A DNA stretch of 64,000 bases from Bordetella parapertussis (GTDB taxonomy: Bacteria > Pseudomonadota > Gammaproteobacteria > Burkholderiales > Burkholderiaceae_A): positions 1 to 64,000 of the forward strand of contig CAMCRF010000007.1 in assembly GCA_945877235.1 (NCBI GenBank). Reading direction: 5' to 3'. Shown piece by piece: positions 26,489-34,612 of this stretch (position 1 is its first letter; every line of letters begins with the position of its first letter). The position numbers were made by a program, and so were the translations under genes. The notes under the pieces are model-generated. The model saw only the letters and a program-made list of their open reading frames with translations, searched no databases and was not told where the DNA came from.

Positions 26489-27446
26489 CTCTGCGGCCCA
26501 GCACCACCAGCACAGCGGCGAGCGGTAAGGCTAGAAGCACCCCCAGGAACCCAAAGAGGCTGCCAAAGAGCATCAGGGCGAAGATCACGGCGAGGGGGTG
26601 CAGGCCAATGCGATCGCCGACGAGCTTGGGGGTGAGCACAAACCCTTCGAGTAGCTGGCCTGCGGTGTAGATCACGACCACGGACATGAACCCGGTGAGG
26701 GGCCCGAGCTCGAGCATGGCGGCCACCAGCGCGAGCAGGGTCGAGAGCACAAAGCCGACGTAGGGAATGAATACCGCCAGGCCCGAGAGAATGCCAATCG
26801 AGAGCCAGCTGCTCACACCTGCGATGAGCAGCCCAACGCTGTAGAACACCGCCATGGCCAAGACCACGCGCAGCTGCCCCTGCAGGTAGCCTTGAAGCGT
26901 GCCGTGAATGTCGCCTGCAATCTCGCGTGCATGCTCTCGGTGGCGTTTGGGAATGAGCCACAAGGTTTCTCCCAGAATGCGGGCCCAGTCTTTGAGCAGA
27001 AAAAACAGCACCACAGGCACCAGCACCAGCCAGCCAATAATGCTCACCACCACACCCAGTCCAGTCTGTAGCGTGCTCACGGCGGTCTTGGAGATTTGTG
27101 CGGACTGACCACCCAGCCACTCCACGAGCTTGGCCCTGAGGGTCTCGGTGTCATCCAGCGAAATGCCGAGCTGAGCCCAGATGGGGTGATCCACCAGAAT
27201 GGGATACACGCGGGCATAGGCGTCTGCGATGACACCAGGCAGTCGCTGTTGCAATTGGCCCAGCTCGTTCTGCAGCACGGGGATCACTACCGCCACCAGT
27301 CCGATGCAGAGCATGATCCCAACCAGAATGGCAACCACACTGGCCAATGCACGCGGTGCGCCCCAGCGCTGCACCTGCCGCGCAATGGGTTCCAACAAAT
27401 AGGCCAGCAGCAGGGCTGCCGCGAAGGGGGTTAGGACATCAGCCAA
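26412..27446 (-). CDS. AI-2E transporter family (PerM-type) permease
   Basis: Inner-membrane protein of 344 residues with seven to eight membrane segments and the large central soluble loop of the family (roughly residues 75-140). Recognisable stretches are FAAALLLAYLLEPIARQV at the N-terminus, PVVLFFLLKDWARILGE, and GQLLEGFVLTPKLVGDRIGL with LHPLAVIFALM, the family signature. Members include TqsA and PerM; the transported compound is unknown and the family name does not prove autoinducer export. The start overlaps azlD by 8 bp. The tail is Pro-rich and overlaps mscS. Confidence 0.87.
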   Translation of the reverse strand: MADVLTPFAAALLLAYLLEPIARQVQRWGAPRALASVVAILVGIMLCIGLVAVVIPVLQNELGQLQQRLPGVIADAYARVYPILVDHPIWAQLGISLDDTETLRAKLVEWLGGQSAQISKTAVSTLQTGLGVVVSIIGWLVLVPVVLFFLLKDWARILGETLWLIPKRHREHAREIAGDIHGTLQGYLQGQLRVVLAMAVFYSVGLLIAGVSSWLSIGILSGLAVFIPYVGFVLSTLLALVAAMLELGPLTGFMSVVVIYTAGQLLEGFVLTPKLVGDRIGLHPLAVIFALMLFGSLFGFLGVLLALPLAAVLVVLGRRVIRHLHQRDDHSGPASGPPAEPPVR

Positions 27447-27774
27447 GTGCGCTCACTCCTCCAACAAAAATGCAGCCCAGAATGAGGGCGGGCACGAGCC
27501 CACCAAACCGCGGGTGCCTCCAGAGCATAACCCCGGCAGCCAGTGTGACGGCGGATATGCGTGTCAGCAGCGATGCCTCTTCTAAGAGTCCAATGGGCAT
27601 CAAGATGATCCGTGCGACAAGGCCTGCCAGCATGGCGTAGGCCACGCAGCTCATCCATCGAAAGACCTCGCTCTCGGTGTTGATGCGGCCAGAGAAGGCA
27701 ACCCCCAGAAAGCGCCAGAGGTAGGTGCCCAAGGCGGCCAGGACCAGCCCGAGTAAGGCCTGCTCGCTGCTCAT
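27439..27774 (-). CDS. azlD: AzlD-domain protein (branched-chain amino acid export, small subunit)
   Basis: Small inner-membrane protein of 111 residues with about four membrane segments, including AALGTYLWRFLGVAFSGRI with the Thr/Arg pattern common in AzlD and a C-terminal PALILGCIFVGGVSAL. AzlD pairs with AzlC to export branched-chain amino acids. The azlC stop overlaps this start by 4 bp, and the stop overlaps the PerM-type gene. Confidence 0.87.
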   Translation of the reverse strand: MSSEQALLGLVLAALGTYLWRFLGVAFSGRINTESEVFRWMSCVAYAMLAGLVARIILMPIGLLEEASLLTRISAVTLAAGVMLWRHPRFGGLVPALILGCIFVGGVSALG

Positions 27775-28520
27775 CTCGAGAGTCCATCCAGGCGCCCCTG
27801 AGCGCGTCGCTCGCGCCAGCGGTTGAGGCCATAGGCAAGGCTTCCTCCGACAGCGCCGGCAGCCAGAATGCTGTAGTCGGGAGACACCACATAGACACTC
27901 AAGCCCACGGTCGCTCCGCAGACCAACGCCAGGCGATTGGCCACCGGTTTCACTTCAAAGAAGGTCAGAAAAAAGAAGAGCGGGTTCACAAACAAAAGCG
28001 CGAGGGTGAGGGGCAAGGGCACCTGGCCAGCCAGCAGGTATCCGATGAAGGTCCCCGGAATGGCGCAGCCGTAGCAGGCAGCCGACATGCCAATCAGGTA
28101 GGCCTGTCGGTATTGAGGCTCCATCTTGGGAAAGTCACGCATGGCCACGGCCCAGCTGGTGAGCGCGAGCATGTGCACCGTGAGGTAGCGAAACCGGCTC
28201 TGATGTTCGGCAGGGATCTGGGGCAGCACGGTGAGCGTCATGGGCAGAAATCGCGCAGCGGTGATCATGGCTGCGAGCCCGGCAAGCCAGGCCGAGGCAC
28301 CCAGGGCCACCATTTCAGCGAAGACAATCTGCCCGGGCAGGGCGAACATGAAAATGGTGGTGCTGCCGGTCAGCGCAAGGGAGAGGCCAATGCTGTGGCC
28401 CAGAGCCCCAAAGCCCAACATGCCTGCAAAGAGCACGGCTGCGGGCACACCAATGCCATCTCTCAGCCCGCGCCGCAATGCCTCTTGTTTGGATCTGAAC
28501 TGCCAGCGGGCTTCGGTCAT
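27771..28520 (-). CDS. azlC: AzlC-family branched-chain amino acid exporter, large subunit
   Basis: Inner-membrane protein of 249 residues. Membrane segments are interleaved with the family stretches FGALGHSIGLSLALTG, FALPGQIVFAEMVALGAS and AARFLPMTLTVLPQI, matching AzlC/YgaZ, which forms an amino acid exporter with AzlD/YgaH. The ATG at 28520 is chosen; an in-frame ATG at 28547 would overlap the divergent YqaA start. Operon with azlD (4-bp overlap). Confidence 0.9.
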   Translation of the reverse strand: MTEARWQFRSKQEALRRGLRDGIGVPAAVLFAGMLGFGALGHSIGLSLALTGSTTIFMFALPGQIVFAEMVALGASAWLAGLAAMITAARFLPMTLTVLPQIPAEHQSRFRYLTVHMLALTSWAVAMRDFPKMEPQYRQAYLIGMSAACYGCAIPGTFIGYLLAGQVPLPLTLALLFVNPLFFFLTFFEVKPVANRLALVCGATVGLSVYVVSPDYSILAAGAVGGSLAYGLNRWRERRAQGRLDGLSR

Positions 28521-28545
28521 GGTGCGATTGTATGATCCTCCCACC

Positions 28546-29121
28546 ATGAAGACACTTTTCTCCGGCCTCTATCTGCGCGTCATGACTTGGTCTCGACACA
28601 AGCGCGCCACTTGGGTGCTGGGTCTGCTGAGCTTTGCAGAGTCCTCGTTCTTCCCAATACCGCCAGACGTCATGCTCGCACCCATGAGCCTTGCTCAGCC
28701 GCAGCGAGCCTGGTGGTTTGCCACCCTCACCACCGTGACGTCTGTGCTGGGAGGGCTATTTGGCTACTTCATCGGCCTCGTGGCCTTCCAGGCGATCGAG
28801 CCCTGGTTGCTGCAGAGCCATTACGCTGGTGCCTTTGAGACGGCCAAGCTCTGGTTCGATGAGTACGGATTCTGGGCTGTGCTCATTGCGGGCTTCTCGC
28901 CCATTCCCTACAAGGTCTTCACCATTGCTGGCGGTGTTGCTGCCATGCCGCTGCTGCCCTTTGTGCTCGCCTCGATTGTGGGGCGCGGGGGGCGATTCTT
29001 CTTGGTGGCGGGTCTTATGAAATGGGGCGGTGCACCCATGGAGGCCCTCCTCGCCCAGTGGGTGGACCGACTGGGCTGGGGGCTTGTGGTGCTGGTGGTG
29101 CTGGTTTACTTGTCTTTGTAG
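28546..29121 (+). CDS. YqaA-family (DedA/VTT-like) membrane protein
   Basis: Inner-membrane protein of 191 residues of the VTT/DedA superfamily. Seen: LLSFAESSFFPIPPDVMLAP (acidic and Pro residues of the first re-entrant loop), GGLFGYFIGL and the second hallmark ALIAGFSPIPYKVFTIAGGV-like segment (about residues 125-140), which has the conserved F-[ST]-P-x-P-x-K pattern, then GRGGRFFLVAGLM. DedA relatives act in lipid scrambling or membrane homeostasis; this member's role is unknown. Start at ATG 28546, only 25 bp from divergent azlC. The last 16 bp overlap the cytochrome c' gene. Confidence 0.85.
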   Translation: MKTLFSGLYLRVMTWSRHKRATWVLGLLSFAESSFFPIPPDVMLAPMSLAQPQRAWWFATLTTVTSVLGGLFGYFIGLVAFQAIEPWLLQSHYAGAFETAKLWFDEYGFWAVLIAGFSPIPYKVFTIAGGVAAMPLLPFVLASIVGRGGRFFLVAGLMKWGGAPMEALLAQWVDRLGWGLVVLVVLVYLSL

Positions 29122-29555
29122 CTGTCGTGGCAGGCCTTGCAGGTCTGCGCAGTGGCGCCAAAGGCCTTCTTGATGTTGTCGAGGTTGCCCGAGGCAGCGG
29201 CAGTCTTCAGGTTTGCTGCGGCCTTTTGGAGGTCCGCTGCGCCGGCCTGCACTTTGTCCATTTCTTTCCAAATGGCAGGCTTGGCCTTGCCCCCCTCGGT
29301 GCCCGGGCCAAAGCCAGCCCAGGGCAGGGCGCTGAGCGTGGCGACGACATCTGCGTTGAGCGCAGCAGCCTTGGCGTCGAAGGGCTTCTCGCCCTTGACC
29401 ATGGCGCCAATGTCGGAGAAGTGCGTGGCCATGACGGAGAAGTTGGATTGGCGGTACTTAATGGCCTGCTCGGGCTTGGCAAAGCTCACGGCAGATGCGG
29501 CCATAGGGAGTGCGGCCAGAAGGCCAACGAAGAGGGTGCGCGTAACACGGGTCAT
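29106..29555 (-). CDS. Cytochrome c' (class II c-type cytochrome)
   Basis: Periplasmic haem protein of 149 residues including a Sec signal peptide (LFVGLLAALPMAASA, cleavage after about residue 22). The mature part has a four-helix pattern, the N-terminal FAKPEQAIKYRQSNFSVM and, near the C-terminus, the single haem motif CKACH (about residues 138-142). This placement is diagnostic for cytochrome c'. The family binds NO and may protect against it or shuttle electrons. It is a lone gene converging with the YqaA gene; no partner cytochrome is nearby. Confidence 0.93.
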   Translation of the reverse strand: MTRVTRTLFVGLLAALPMAASAVSFAKPEQAIKYRQSNFSVMATHFSDIGAMVKGEKPFDAKAAALNADVVATLSALPWAGFGPGTEGGKAKPAIWKEMDKVQAGAADLQKAAANLKTAAASGNLDNIKKAFGATAQTCKACHDSYKDK

Positions 29556-29592
29556 GGTGGGTCCTTATGTGTTGAGTGGATTTGAAACAGCG

Positions 29593-30456
29593 CTAGCGTT
29601 GGGGCCGAACCACCAGCCACACGCCGGTCACCGTCATGAGTGTACCTAGGACAGTGAGGCTTGTGATCGGTTCATCAAACAGCATCCAGGCCATGATTGC
29701 GGTGGTTGGGGGCGTGAGGTAGAGCAGGCTGGTGACCTGGGTCGCTGCCCCCTCGCGGATCATGATAAAGAGCAGTGAGATCGCACCAATGGAGAGGGCC
29801 AGCACACTCCAGACCAGTGCACCTATCAGTTCGGGGGCCCAGGTCACCTCGCCAGTCTCAAAGGCGAGGGCCAAGGGTAGGCAGAGTGCAGCAGAGGCCG
29901 CGTACTGAATTATGCCGCCCGTGCGCAGGTCAAAGCTGGGGCAGGCCCGTTTCTGATACAGCGTGCCCGCTGTGATGCTTGCAAGACCTATGCAGGCAAA
30001 GACGAGGCTTGCGAGGCTCAGCCCCACCAGGCTCAACTTGGTCCAGACCACCAGCCCTACTCCGGCGAGGCCCAGCAGCAGGCCGGCCCATTGGTTGCGG
30101 GCAATGGGCTCGCGCGTGAGGGTGACCAGCACCGCGGTGAGAATGGGCTGAAGGCCGACGATCAGCGCGACCAAGCCCGCACCCATGCCCTCTCGAACGG
30201 CGGCCCAGACCCCGCCCAAATAGCCCGCCTGCAGGAGCACGCCGGCTAAGGCAATGCGCCAGGCCACGTCGCGGCTGGGCCAAGGCGCACGCCAGATCAA
30301 CGCCAAGGGCAGCAGCACCACGAGCACCAAGGCAAAGCGCATGAGCAGAAATGTCATGGGTTCGGCATGGGGCATGCCGTATCGCGCCACAATGAAGCCC
30401 GTGCTCCAGATCAGCACAAAGATAACTGGAAAGGCAGATCGCAAGGCAGGCGGCAT
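29593..30456 (-). CDS. EamA-family (DMT) transporter
   Basis: Inner-membrane protein of 287 residues with about ten membrane segments in two EamA repeats (PVIFVLIWSTGFIVARYGMP at the N-terminus; VFACIGLASITAGTLYQK opening the second half; LMTVTGVWLVV at the end). Substrate unknown. The ATG at 30456 gives a standard family N-terminus; the longer open frame upstream would overlap the divergent rhlE gene, whose start is 22 bp away. Confidence 0.88.
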   Translation of the reverse strand: MPPALRSAFPVIFVLIWSTGFIVARYGMPHAEPMTFLLMRFALVLVVLLPLALIWRAPWPSRDVAWRIALAGVLLQAGYLGGVWAAVREGMGAGLVALIVGLQPILTAVLVTLTREPIARNQWAGLLLGLAGVGLVVWTKLSLVGLSLASLVFACIGLASITAGTLYQKRACPSFDLRTGGIIQYAASAALCLPLALAFETGEVTWAPELIGALVWSVLALSIGAISLLFIMIREGAATQVTSLLYLTPPTTAIMAWMLFDEPITSLTVLGTLMTVTGVWLVVRPQR

Positions 30457-30478
30457 GGTCTTCGTGGATAATGGCCAG

Positions 30479-31798
30479 ATGCAATTTAAAGAACTGGGTC
30501 TACACCCAGACATCCTGCGCGCTGTCCAGGATGCCGGATACGAAACCCCCACGCCCATTCAGGCTCAGGCCATCCCTCACGTCATGCAAGGTGCGGATGT
30601 CATGGGTGCCGCTCAAACCGGAACCGGCAAGACCGCCGCATTCACGCTGCCTATTCTGCACCGGCTCATGCCGTTTGCGAGCAGCAGTGTGTCACCCGCG
30701 CGACACCCCGTGCGTGCGCTCATGCTCGCACCCACGCGGGAGCTTGCCGACCAGATCTACCAGAACGTTGCGCAGTACGCTCAGCATTCGCCTCTGCGCA
30801 GCGCCGTCGTGTTTGGTGGTGTTGACTTGGCCCCCCAGACAGCCGCACTGCGCGCAGGTGTTGAGGTGCTCATTGCCACACCGGGGCGGCTGCTCGACCA
30901 TGTGCAGCAAAAGACCCTGAACCTCTCGCAGGTGAGCGTGCTGGTGCTTGATGAGGCCGATCGCATGCTCGATATGGGTTTTCTTCCCGACCTGCAGCGC
31001 ATCGTGAACCTCTTGCCCCCCGAGCGTCAGAGCCTGCTCTTTTCCGCAACCTTTTCGCCCGAAATTCGCAAGCTCGCCAAGACCTTCCTGAAGGACAACC
31101 CCATCACGGTCGAGGTCGCACGACGCAATGCGACGGCCGAGAACGTGACCCAACAGGTCTACCTGGTCGATCGTCCCGAAAGCAAACGGAGTGCGGTCGT
31201 TCGGCTGATCAAGCGACTCAAGCTTCAACAGGTCATTGTCTTTACGAACACGAAGATTGGTGCCAGCCGCCTGGCCCGCGAACTTCAAAAGGAAGGCATT
31301 TCTGCGGATGCCATTCATGGAGACAAGAGTCAGAACGAGCGGCTTGTCACGCTTGAGGGATTTAAAAAGGGCGAGGTCTTGGTGCTGGTGGCGACCGACG
31401 TCGCTGCCCGTGGACTCGACATTGCCGAGCTGCCTGCGGTCATCAACTATGACGTGCCCTATGCCGCTGAGGACTATGTCCACCGCATTGGCCGAACGGG
31501 CCGGGCCGGGGCCTCAGGCCAAGCCATCAGCGTCATGTCTCCTGCAGATGAGCGTCTGGTCCAAGATATCGAGAAGCTGATTGGAAAAAAGCTCACGCGC
31601 GAAAAGCTGCCTGGGCTCGACATGCCGCCCGGTGCCGATCCGCTCTTCTTCATGCCCTATGAAGATGCCGCCGATGTTCCCGCTCCCGCCTCTACACCGG
31701 CTTCAAGCGCAGCGAAGTCCCCGCTCTTATCGAGTGGGGTCAAGAAGGTGGGCAGTGGTGCCGTGCTCTTAGGCGGAAAGCCCCGCGGCGGGGTTTAG
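30479..31798 (+). CDS. rhlE: DEAD-box RNA helicase RhlE
   Basis: ATP-dependent RNA helicase of 439 residues. Motifs in order: Q motif (F3, then TPTPIQAQAIP), motif I AQTGTGKT, Ia PTRELADQI, Ib TPGRLLDH, II LDEADRMLDMG, III SATFS, IV VIVFTNTK, V VATDVAARGLDI and VI HRIGRTGRAG. The short C-terminal extension is Ala/Pro-rich, as in RhlE proteins, which act in ribosome assembly and cold adaptation. MQFKELGL at 30479 is the usual N-terminus. A CCCCG/CGGGG hairpin (31781-31795) with only three T residues lies over the 3' end. The stop overlaps the DUF2442 gene stop by 4 bp. Confidence 0.95.
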   Translation: MQFKELGLHPDILRAVQDAGYETPTPIQAQAIPHVMQGADVMGAAQTGTGKTAAFTLPILHRLMPFASSSVSPARHPVRALMLAPTRELADQIYQNVAQYAQHSPLRSAVVFGGVDLAPQTAALRAGVEVLIATPGRLLDHVQQKTLNLSQVSVLVLDEADRMLDMGFLPDLQRIVNLLPPERQSLLFSATFSPEIRKLAKTFLKDNPITVEVARRNATAENVTQQVYLVDRPESKRSAVVRLIKRLKLQQVIVFTNTKIGASRLARELQKEGISADAIHGDKSQNERLVTLEGFKKGEVLVLVATDVAARGLDIAELPAVINYDVPYAAEDYVHRIGRTGRAGASGQAISVMSPADERLVQDIEKLIGKKLTREKLPGLDMPPGADPLFFMPYEDAADVPAPASTPASSAAKSPLLSSGVKKVGSGAVLLGGKPRGGV

Positions 31799-32079
31799 GC
31801 GCGTCTGACCCGTTCTGGCTGAAATGCCAGAGGAAAAAGGCTGGGATTTTTCAAACCACTGAGTGACAGATCGACATCAAGCAGAGGCCAATAGAGGTGG
31901 TCTGGATGAGGCCTCTGAACCATGCAGACTTTTTGGCGATCTTGACGCTCGAACTCAGGGTATTCAGCAAAAGAGACTTTGAGCGCGAAAGGACCTGTGT
32001 CTGGCCCATCGAGTTCGAGCATCAACATGGTGTCTGAGCATTCAGTCACCCTGACCGAGAAAGTGCTTTTTCCATGCAT
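31795..32079 (-). CDS. DUF2442-domain protein
   Basis: A 94-residue protein resembling DUF2442: VRVTECSDTMLMLELDG at the N-terminus, then the FAEYPEFERQDRQK region around residues 37-50 and LYWPLLDVDLSLSGL, the usual 'W-P-x-L-D-x-D' hallmark. DUF2442 genes commonly follow DUF4160 genes and the pair is suspected, but not proven, to be a toxin-antitoxin-like module. Here it overlaps the DUF4160 gene by 38 bp, so translation is coupled. Confidence 0.82.
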   Translation of the reverse strand: MHGKSTFSVRVTECSDTMLMLELDGPDTGPFALKVSFAEYPEFERQDRQKVCMVQRPHPDHLYWPLLDVDLSLSGLKNPSLFPLAFQPERVRRA

Positions 32080-32290
32080 CTCTAAAGCGCCCTTGATGTT
32101 GAGAGACCGTTAAAAGAACCTGCCCGATTTCGCTCGGACTCAAGCCGTGAGCGTACGCCAGCCTGATAGTGGGTTCAAGCCAGACTTTTGCCTCTCCGTG
32201 CGGATGGGAGACATGAATGTGCGCCCTCAATTCTTCTCGAGAGAAGAAAAAATATCGAAAAGCGCCGTCGCGATGGAGAGTGGGTGACAT
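32042..32290 (-). CDS. DUF4160-domain protein
   Basis: An 82-residue protein matching DUF4160: MSPTLHRDGAFRYFFFSREE, then the signature HIHVSHPHGEAKVWLEP (about residues 24-40) and a C-terminal helix ending WKKHFLG. The start at 32290 gives the standard family N-terminus and lies 11 bp downstream of the gluQ stop. With the overlapping DUF2442 gene it forms a two-gene cassette inserted between gluQ and rhlE. Confidence 0.83.
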   Translation of the reverse strand: MSPTLHRDGAFRYFFFSREELRAHIHVSHPHGEAKVWLEPTIRLAYAHGLSPSEIGQVLLTVSQHQGRFRDAWKKHFLGQGD

Positions 32291-32301
32291 CCCCCCATCA
32301 T

Positions 32302-33093
32302 TCAGAACCCCTGATAAACAAGCTCCCACCGTTCGATTAATGCCCTCGGCATGACCTGCTCTAAGTAATCCCACGCGTCCCGCAGCTGCCGGTGCACGCG
32401 ATCGCCTCCTGAGAGCGCGGGGGCCTGTGTCTGCTTGGAGAGCTTCTCACCATTCGCATTGCGCAGCACGGGCACATGCAGAACTTCGGGCTGATCGAAC
32501 CCAAGTGCGCTTTGTAGCCAGCGATGTCGCGGCAGTTCAGCAGCAAGGTCATCGCCGCGGACGATATGCGTGACTTCTTGAAAGGCATCGTCCACCACGA
32601 CGGCGAGGTGATAGGCCCAGAACCCGTCTGCGCGCTTGACGACAAAATCGTCCTGCCCACTGGGGCTTCGCAGGCGCCAGGCATGGGGTCCTTCAGCTGG
32701 CGATAGGTGCACCTCGCGGCAGGTTCCCGGGTAATGGGTATGCCCTTCCAATTGCCGTCTTGTGCATCGACAGACAAACACCTGCTGTCGCTGCGCGAGG
32801 GAATGGAGCGCCTGCGCGTAGGCTGCATCTCGCGTGCTTTGAAAGAGCACCTCTCCGTCCCAGTGCAGGCCGTGATCGCGCAGCTGCCCCAGAATGAGAC
32901 TGGCCGCACCAGGCTGCTCTCGCGGCGGGTCGAGGTCTTCCATGCGCACGAGCCATCGATGCTCGCGTGATCGTGCATCCAGAAAACTCGCCAGGGCCGT
33001 GACCAGTGAACCCTGATGAAGCGGCCCGCTGGGGGAGGGCGCAAAGCGCCCTGTGCCCGTCGCGTTCGTGGGGCTTAGACAGGGTTCAGGCAG
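32302..33093 (-). CDS. gluQ: Glutamyl-Q tRNA(Asp) synthetase with non-standard start
   Basis: Enzyme that activates glutamate and transfers it to queuosine in tRNA(Asp); it is a truncated GluRS paralogue. Seen: [15 protein letters not shown] with the HIGH-equivalent motif, [10 protein letters not shown], zinc ligands in CRC...Y...C (VFVCRCTRR and HYPGTC) and the KMSKS-equivalent EKLSKQ. Between the in-frame stop at 33097-33099 and the catalytic motif there is no ATG, GTG or TTG; CTG at 33093 is the only plausible near-cognate start and gives 263 residues. Starting at the first standard codon (GTG 32949) would delete the ATP-binding motif. The 5' end overlaps the hemL stop. The start is therefore uncertain although the product is not. 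Confidence 0.8.
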   Translation of the reverse strand: MPEPCLSPTNATGTGRFAPSPSGPLHQGSLVTALASFLDARSREHRWLVRMEDLDPPREQPGAASLILGQLRDHGLHWDGEVLFQSTRDAAYAQALHSLAQRQQVFVCRCTRRQLEGHTHYPGTCREVHLSPAEGPHAWRLRSPSGQDDFVVKRADGFWAYHLAVVVDDAFQEVTHIVRGDDLAAELPRHRWLQSALGFDQPEVLHVPVLRNANGEKLSKQTQAPALSGGDRVHRQLRDAWDYLEQVMPRALIERWELVYQGF

Positions 33094-33101
33094 GGTTCAG
33101 G
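33080..33101. repeat. 11-bp tandem duplication at the hemL-gluQ junction
   Basis: CAGGGTTCAGG occurs twice in a row (33080-33090 and 33091-33101). The copy number affects the last codons and stop of hemL and the 5' end of the gluQ frame, since 11 is not a multiple of three. Confidence 0.9.
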
Positions 33102-34393
33102 CTCTCCCGAAAGGATTCGCGTGCGGCCTCAAGAATGAGTTCAACCGGTTCACCCTCATGCTGAATCGAGAGGAACCCAGCCTCATAGGCCGAAGGCGCG
33201 AGGTACACCCCACGATTGAGCATGGCATGAAAGAAGCGATTGAATGCAGCCCGGTCACTGGCGGTGACATCCGCAAGGGTTTGCGGCGTTCGCGCACTGA
33301 AGTAAATGCCAAACATGCCGCCCACGCTGTCAGCAGAGAAGGCAGGCACACCTGCCTCACGGGCGACGTCGCACAGGCCTGCCATGAGGTCGGAGGTAAT
33401 GGCACCCAGGGTGTCAAAGAAGCCAGGCTCGGAGACTAGTTCAAGGGTGGCCAGGCCTGCTGCCACTGCAACCGGATTGCCCGAGAGGGTGCCCGCCTGG
33501 TAGACCGGGCCGAGAGGCGCCACGACCTGCATGATGTCCTTGCGGCCACCAAATGCGCCCATGGGCATACCGCCACCAATGACCTTGCCCAGGGTGGTGA
33601 GGTCAGGCTGGATGTTGGTTAAGCCCTGTACACCTTGGGCTCCCACACGAAATCCGGTCATCACCTCATCAAAAATCAATACGCTGCCATGCTGGGTGCA
33701 CTGGTCTCGCAGCGTCTCGAGAAACCCGGGAAGTGGGCGCACGAGGTTCATGTTGCCGGCGATGGGCTCCACAATGACCGCCGCGATTTCCGCGCCATGT
33801 TCGCTAAAGCAGCTCACCACACCCGCGATGTCGTTGTAGTCGAGCACGATGGTCTCCGCGGCAAAGCTTGCGGGCACGCCCGCGGAGTCTGGGTTTCCGA
33901 AGGTGAGCAGGCCCGAGCCGGCCTTCACCAGCAGGCTGTCGACGTGGCCGTGGTAGCAGCCCTCAAACTTCACAATTTTGCTGCGCCCGGTATAGCCTCG
34001 TGCAACCCGGATGGCAGACATGGTGGCCTCGGTTCCGCTGGAAGTCAGCCGCATCATCTCCATAGAGGGCAGATGCGCTCGCACCCATTCAGCAAGCTGG
34101 ACTTCACCGCGCGTGGGCGCTCCGAACGAGAGGCCGTGTGCAGCCGCTTTCGAGATGGCCTCGAGCACCTTGGGGTGGGCGTGGCCCACGATGGCCGGCC
34201 CCCACGAGCAGATGGTGTCCACATAGCGGTGGCCGTCTGCATCCCAGAGGAAGGGTCCCTGGGCGCGCTCAAAAAAGCGCGGGGTGCCGCCCACCGAACG
34301 GAAGGCCCGTACCGGAGAGTTCACGCCCCCGGGGATGGTCTGCTGGGCCTGGGCGAACAGGGCTTCACTCTGAGGAACATTGCGCTGGATCAT
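33086..34393 (-). CDS. hemL: Glutamate-1-semialdehyde 2,1-aminomutase
   Basis: PLP-dependent aminomutase of 435 residues forming 5-aminolevulinate, an early tetrapyrrole step. Seen: [12 protein letters not shown] near the N-terminus, [35 protein letters not shown], the PLP-contact [12 protein letters not shown] and the Schiff-base Lys in [17 protein letters not shown] 34393 (MIQRN) matches the family start; an in-frame TTG 18 bp upstream is less likely. A 10-bp tandem-duplicated tail (11-bp unit) forms the end of the gene. Divergent from the rubredoxin gene, with 54 bp between starts. Confidence 0.96.
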   Translation of the reverse strand: MIQRNVPQSEALFAQAQQTIPGGVNSPVRAFRSVGGTPRFFERAQGPFLWDADGHRYVDTICSWGPAIVGHAHPKVLEAISKAAAHGLSFGAPTRGEVQLAEWVRAHLPSMEMMRLTSSGTEATMSAIRVARGYTGRSKIVKFEGCYHGHVDSLLVKAGSGLLTFGNPDSAGVPASFAAETIVLDYNDIAGVVSCFSEHGAEIAAVIVEPIAGNMNLVRPLPGFLETLRDQCTQHGSVLIFDEVMTGFRVGAQGVQGLTNIQPDLTTLGKVIGGGMPMGAFGGRKDIMQVVAPLGPVYQAGTLSGNPVAVAAGLATLELVSEPGFFDTLGAITSDLMAGLCDVAREAGVPAFSADSVGGMFGIYFSARTPQTLADVTASDRAAFNRFFHAMLNRGVYLAPSAYEAGFLSIQHEGEPVELILEAARESFRESLNPA

Positions 34394-34447
34394 GGGGGAA
34401 AGGCCCTTCAACGATAGAATGGCGTCAATTTTAGTGGCAGGACGTTT

Positions 34448-34612
34448 ATGAAAACCTACATGTGCCTGATTTGCGGCTGGATCTACGACGAAGCTGCGGG
34501 TCTTCCTGAAGAGGGGATCGCCCCCGGAACCGCCTGGGAGGACGTTCCCATCACCTGGACCTGCCCCGAATGTGGGGCCCAGAAATCTGATTTCGAGATG
34601 GTGGAAATCTAG
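34448..34612 (+). CDS. Rubredoxin
   Basis: Small electron-transfer protein of 54 residues with one Fe(S-Cys)4 centre. The four ligands are in [14 protein letters not shown] (C6, C9) and [13 protein letters not shown] (C39, C42), with the usual [17 protein letters not shown] between them. AGGACG precedes the ATG by 3-8 bases. Divergent from hemL; its stop overlaps the photolyase stop by 4 bp. The redox partner is not identifiable here. Confidence 0.95.
   Translation: MKTYMCLICGWIYDEAAGLPEEGIAPGTAWEDVPITWTCPECGAQKSDFEMVEI

Noticed and set aside
31777..31796. CCCCG/CGGGG hairpin at the end of rhlE as a terminator
   Set aside because: Only three T residues follow and the stem lies in coding sequence, so I could not support it as a separate feature.
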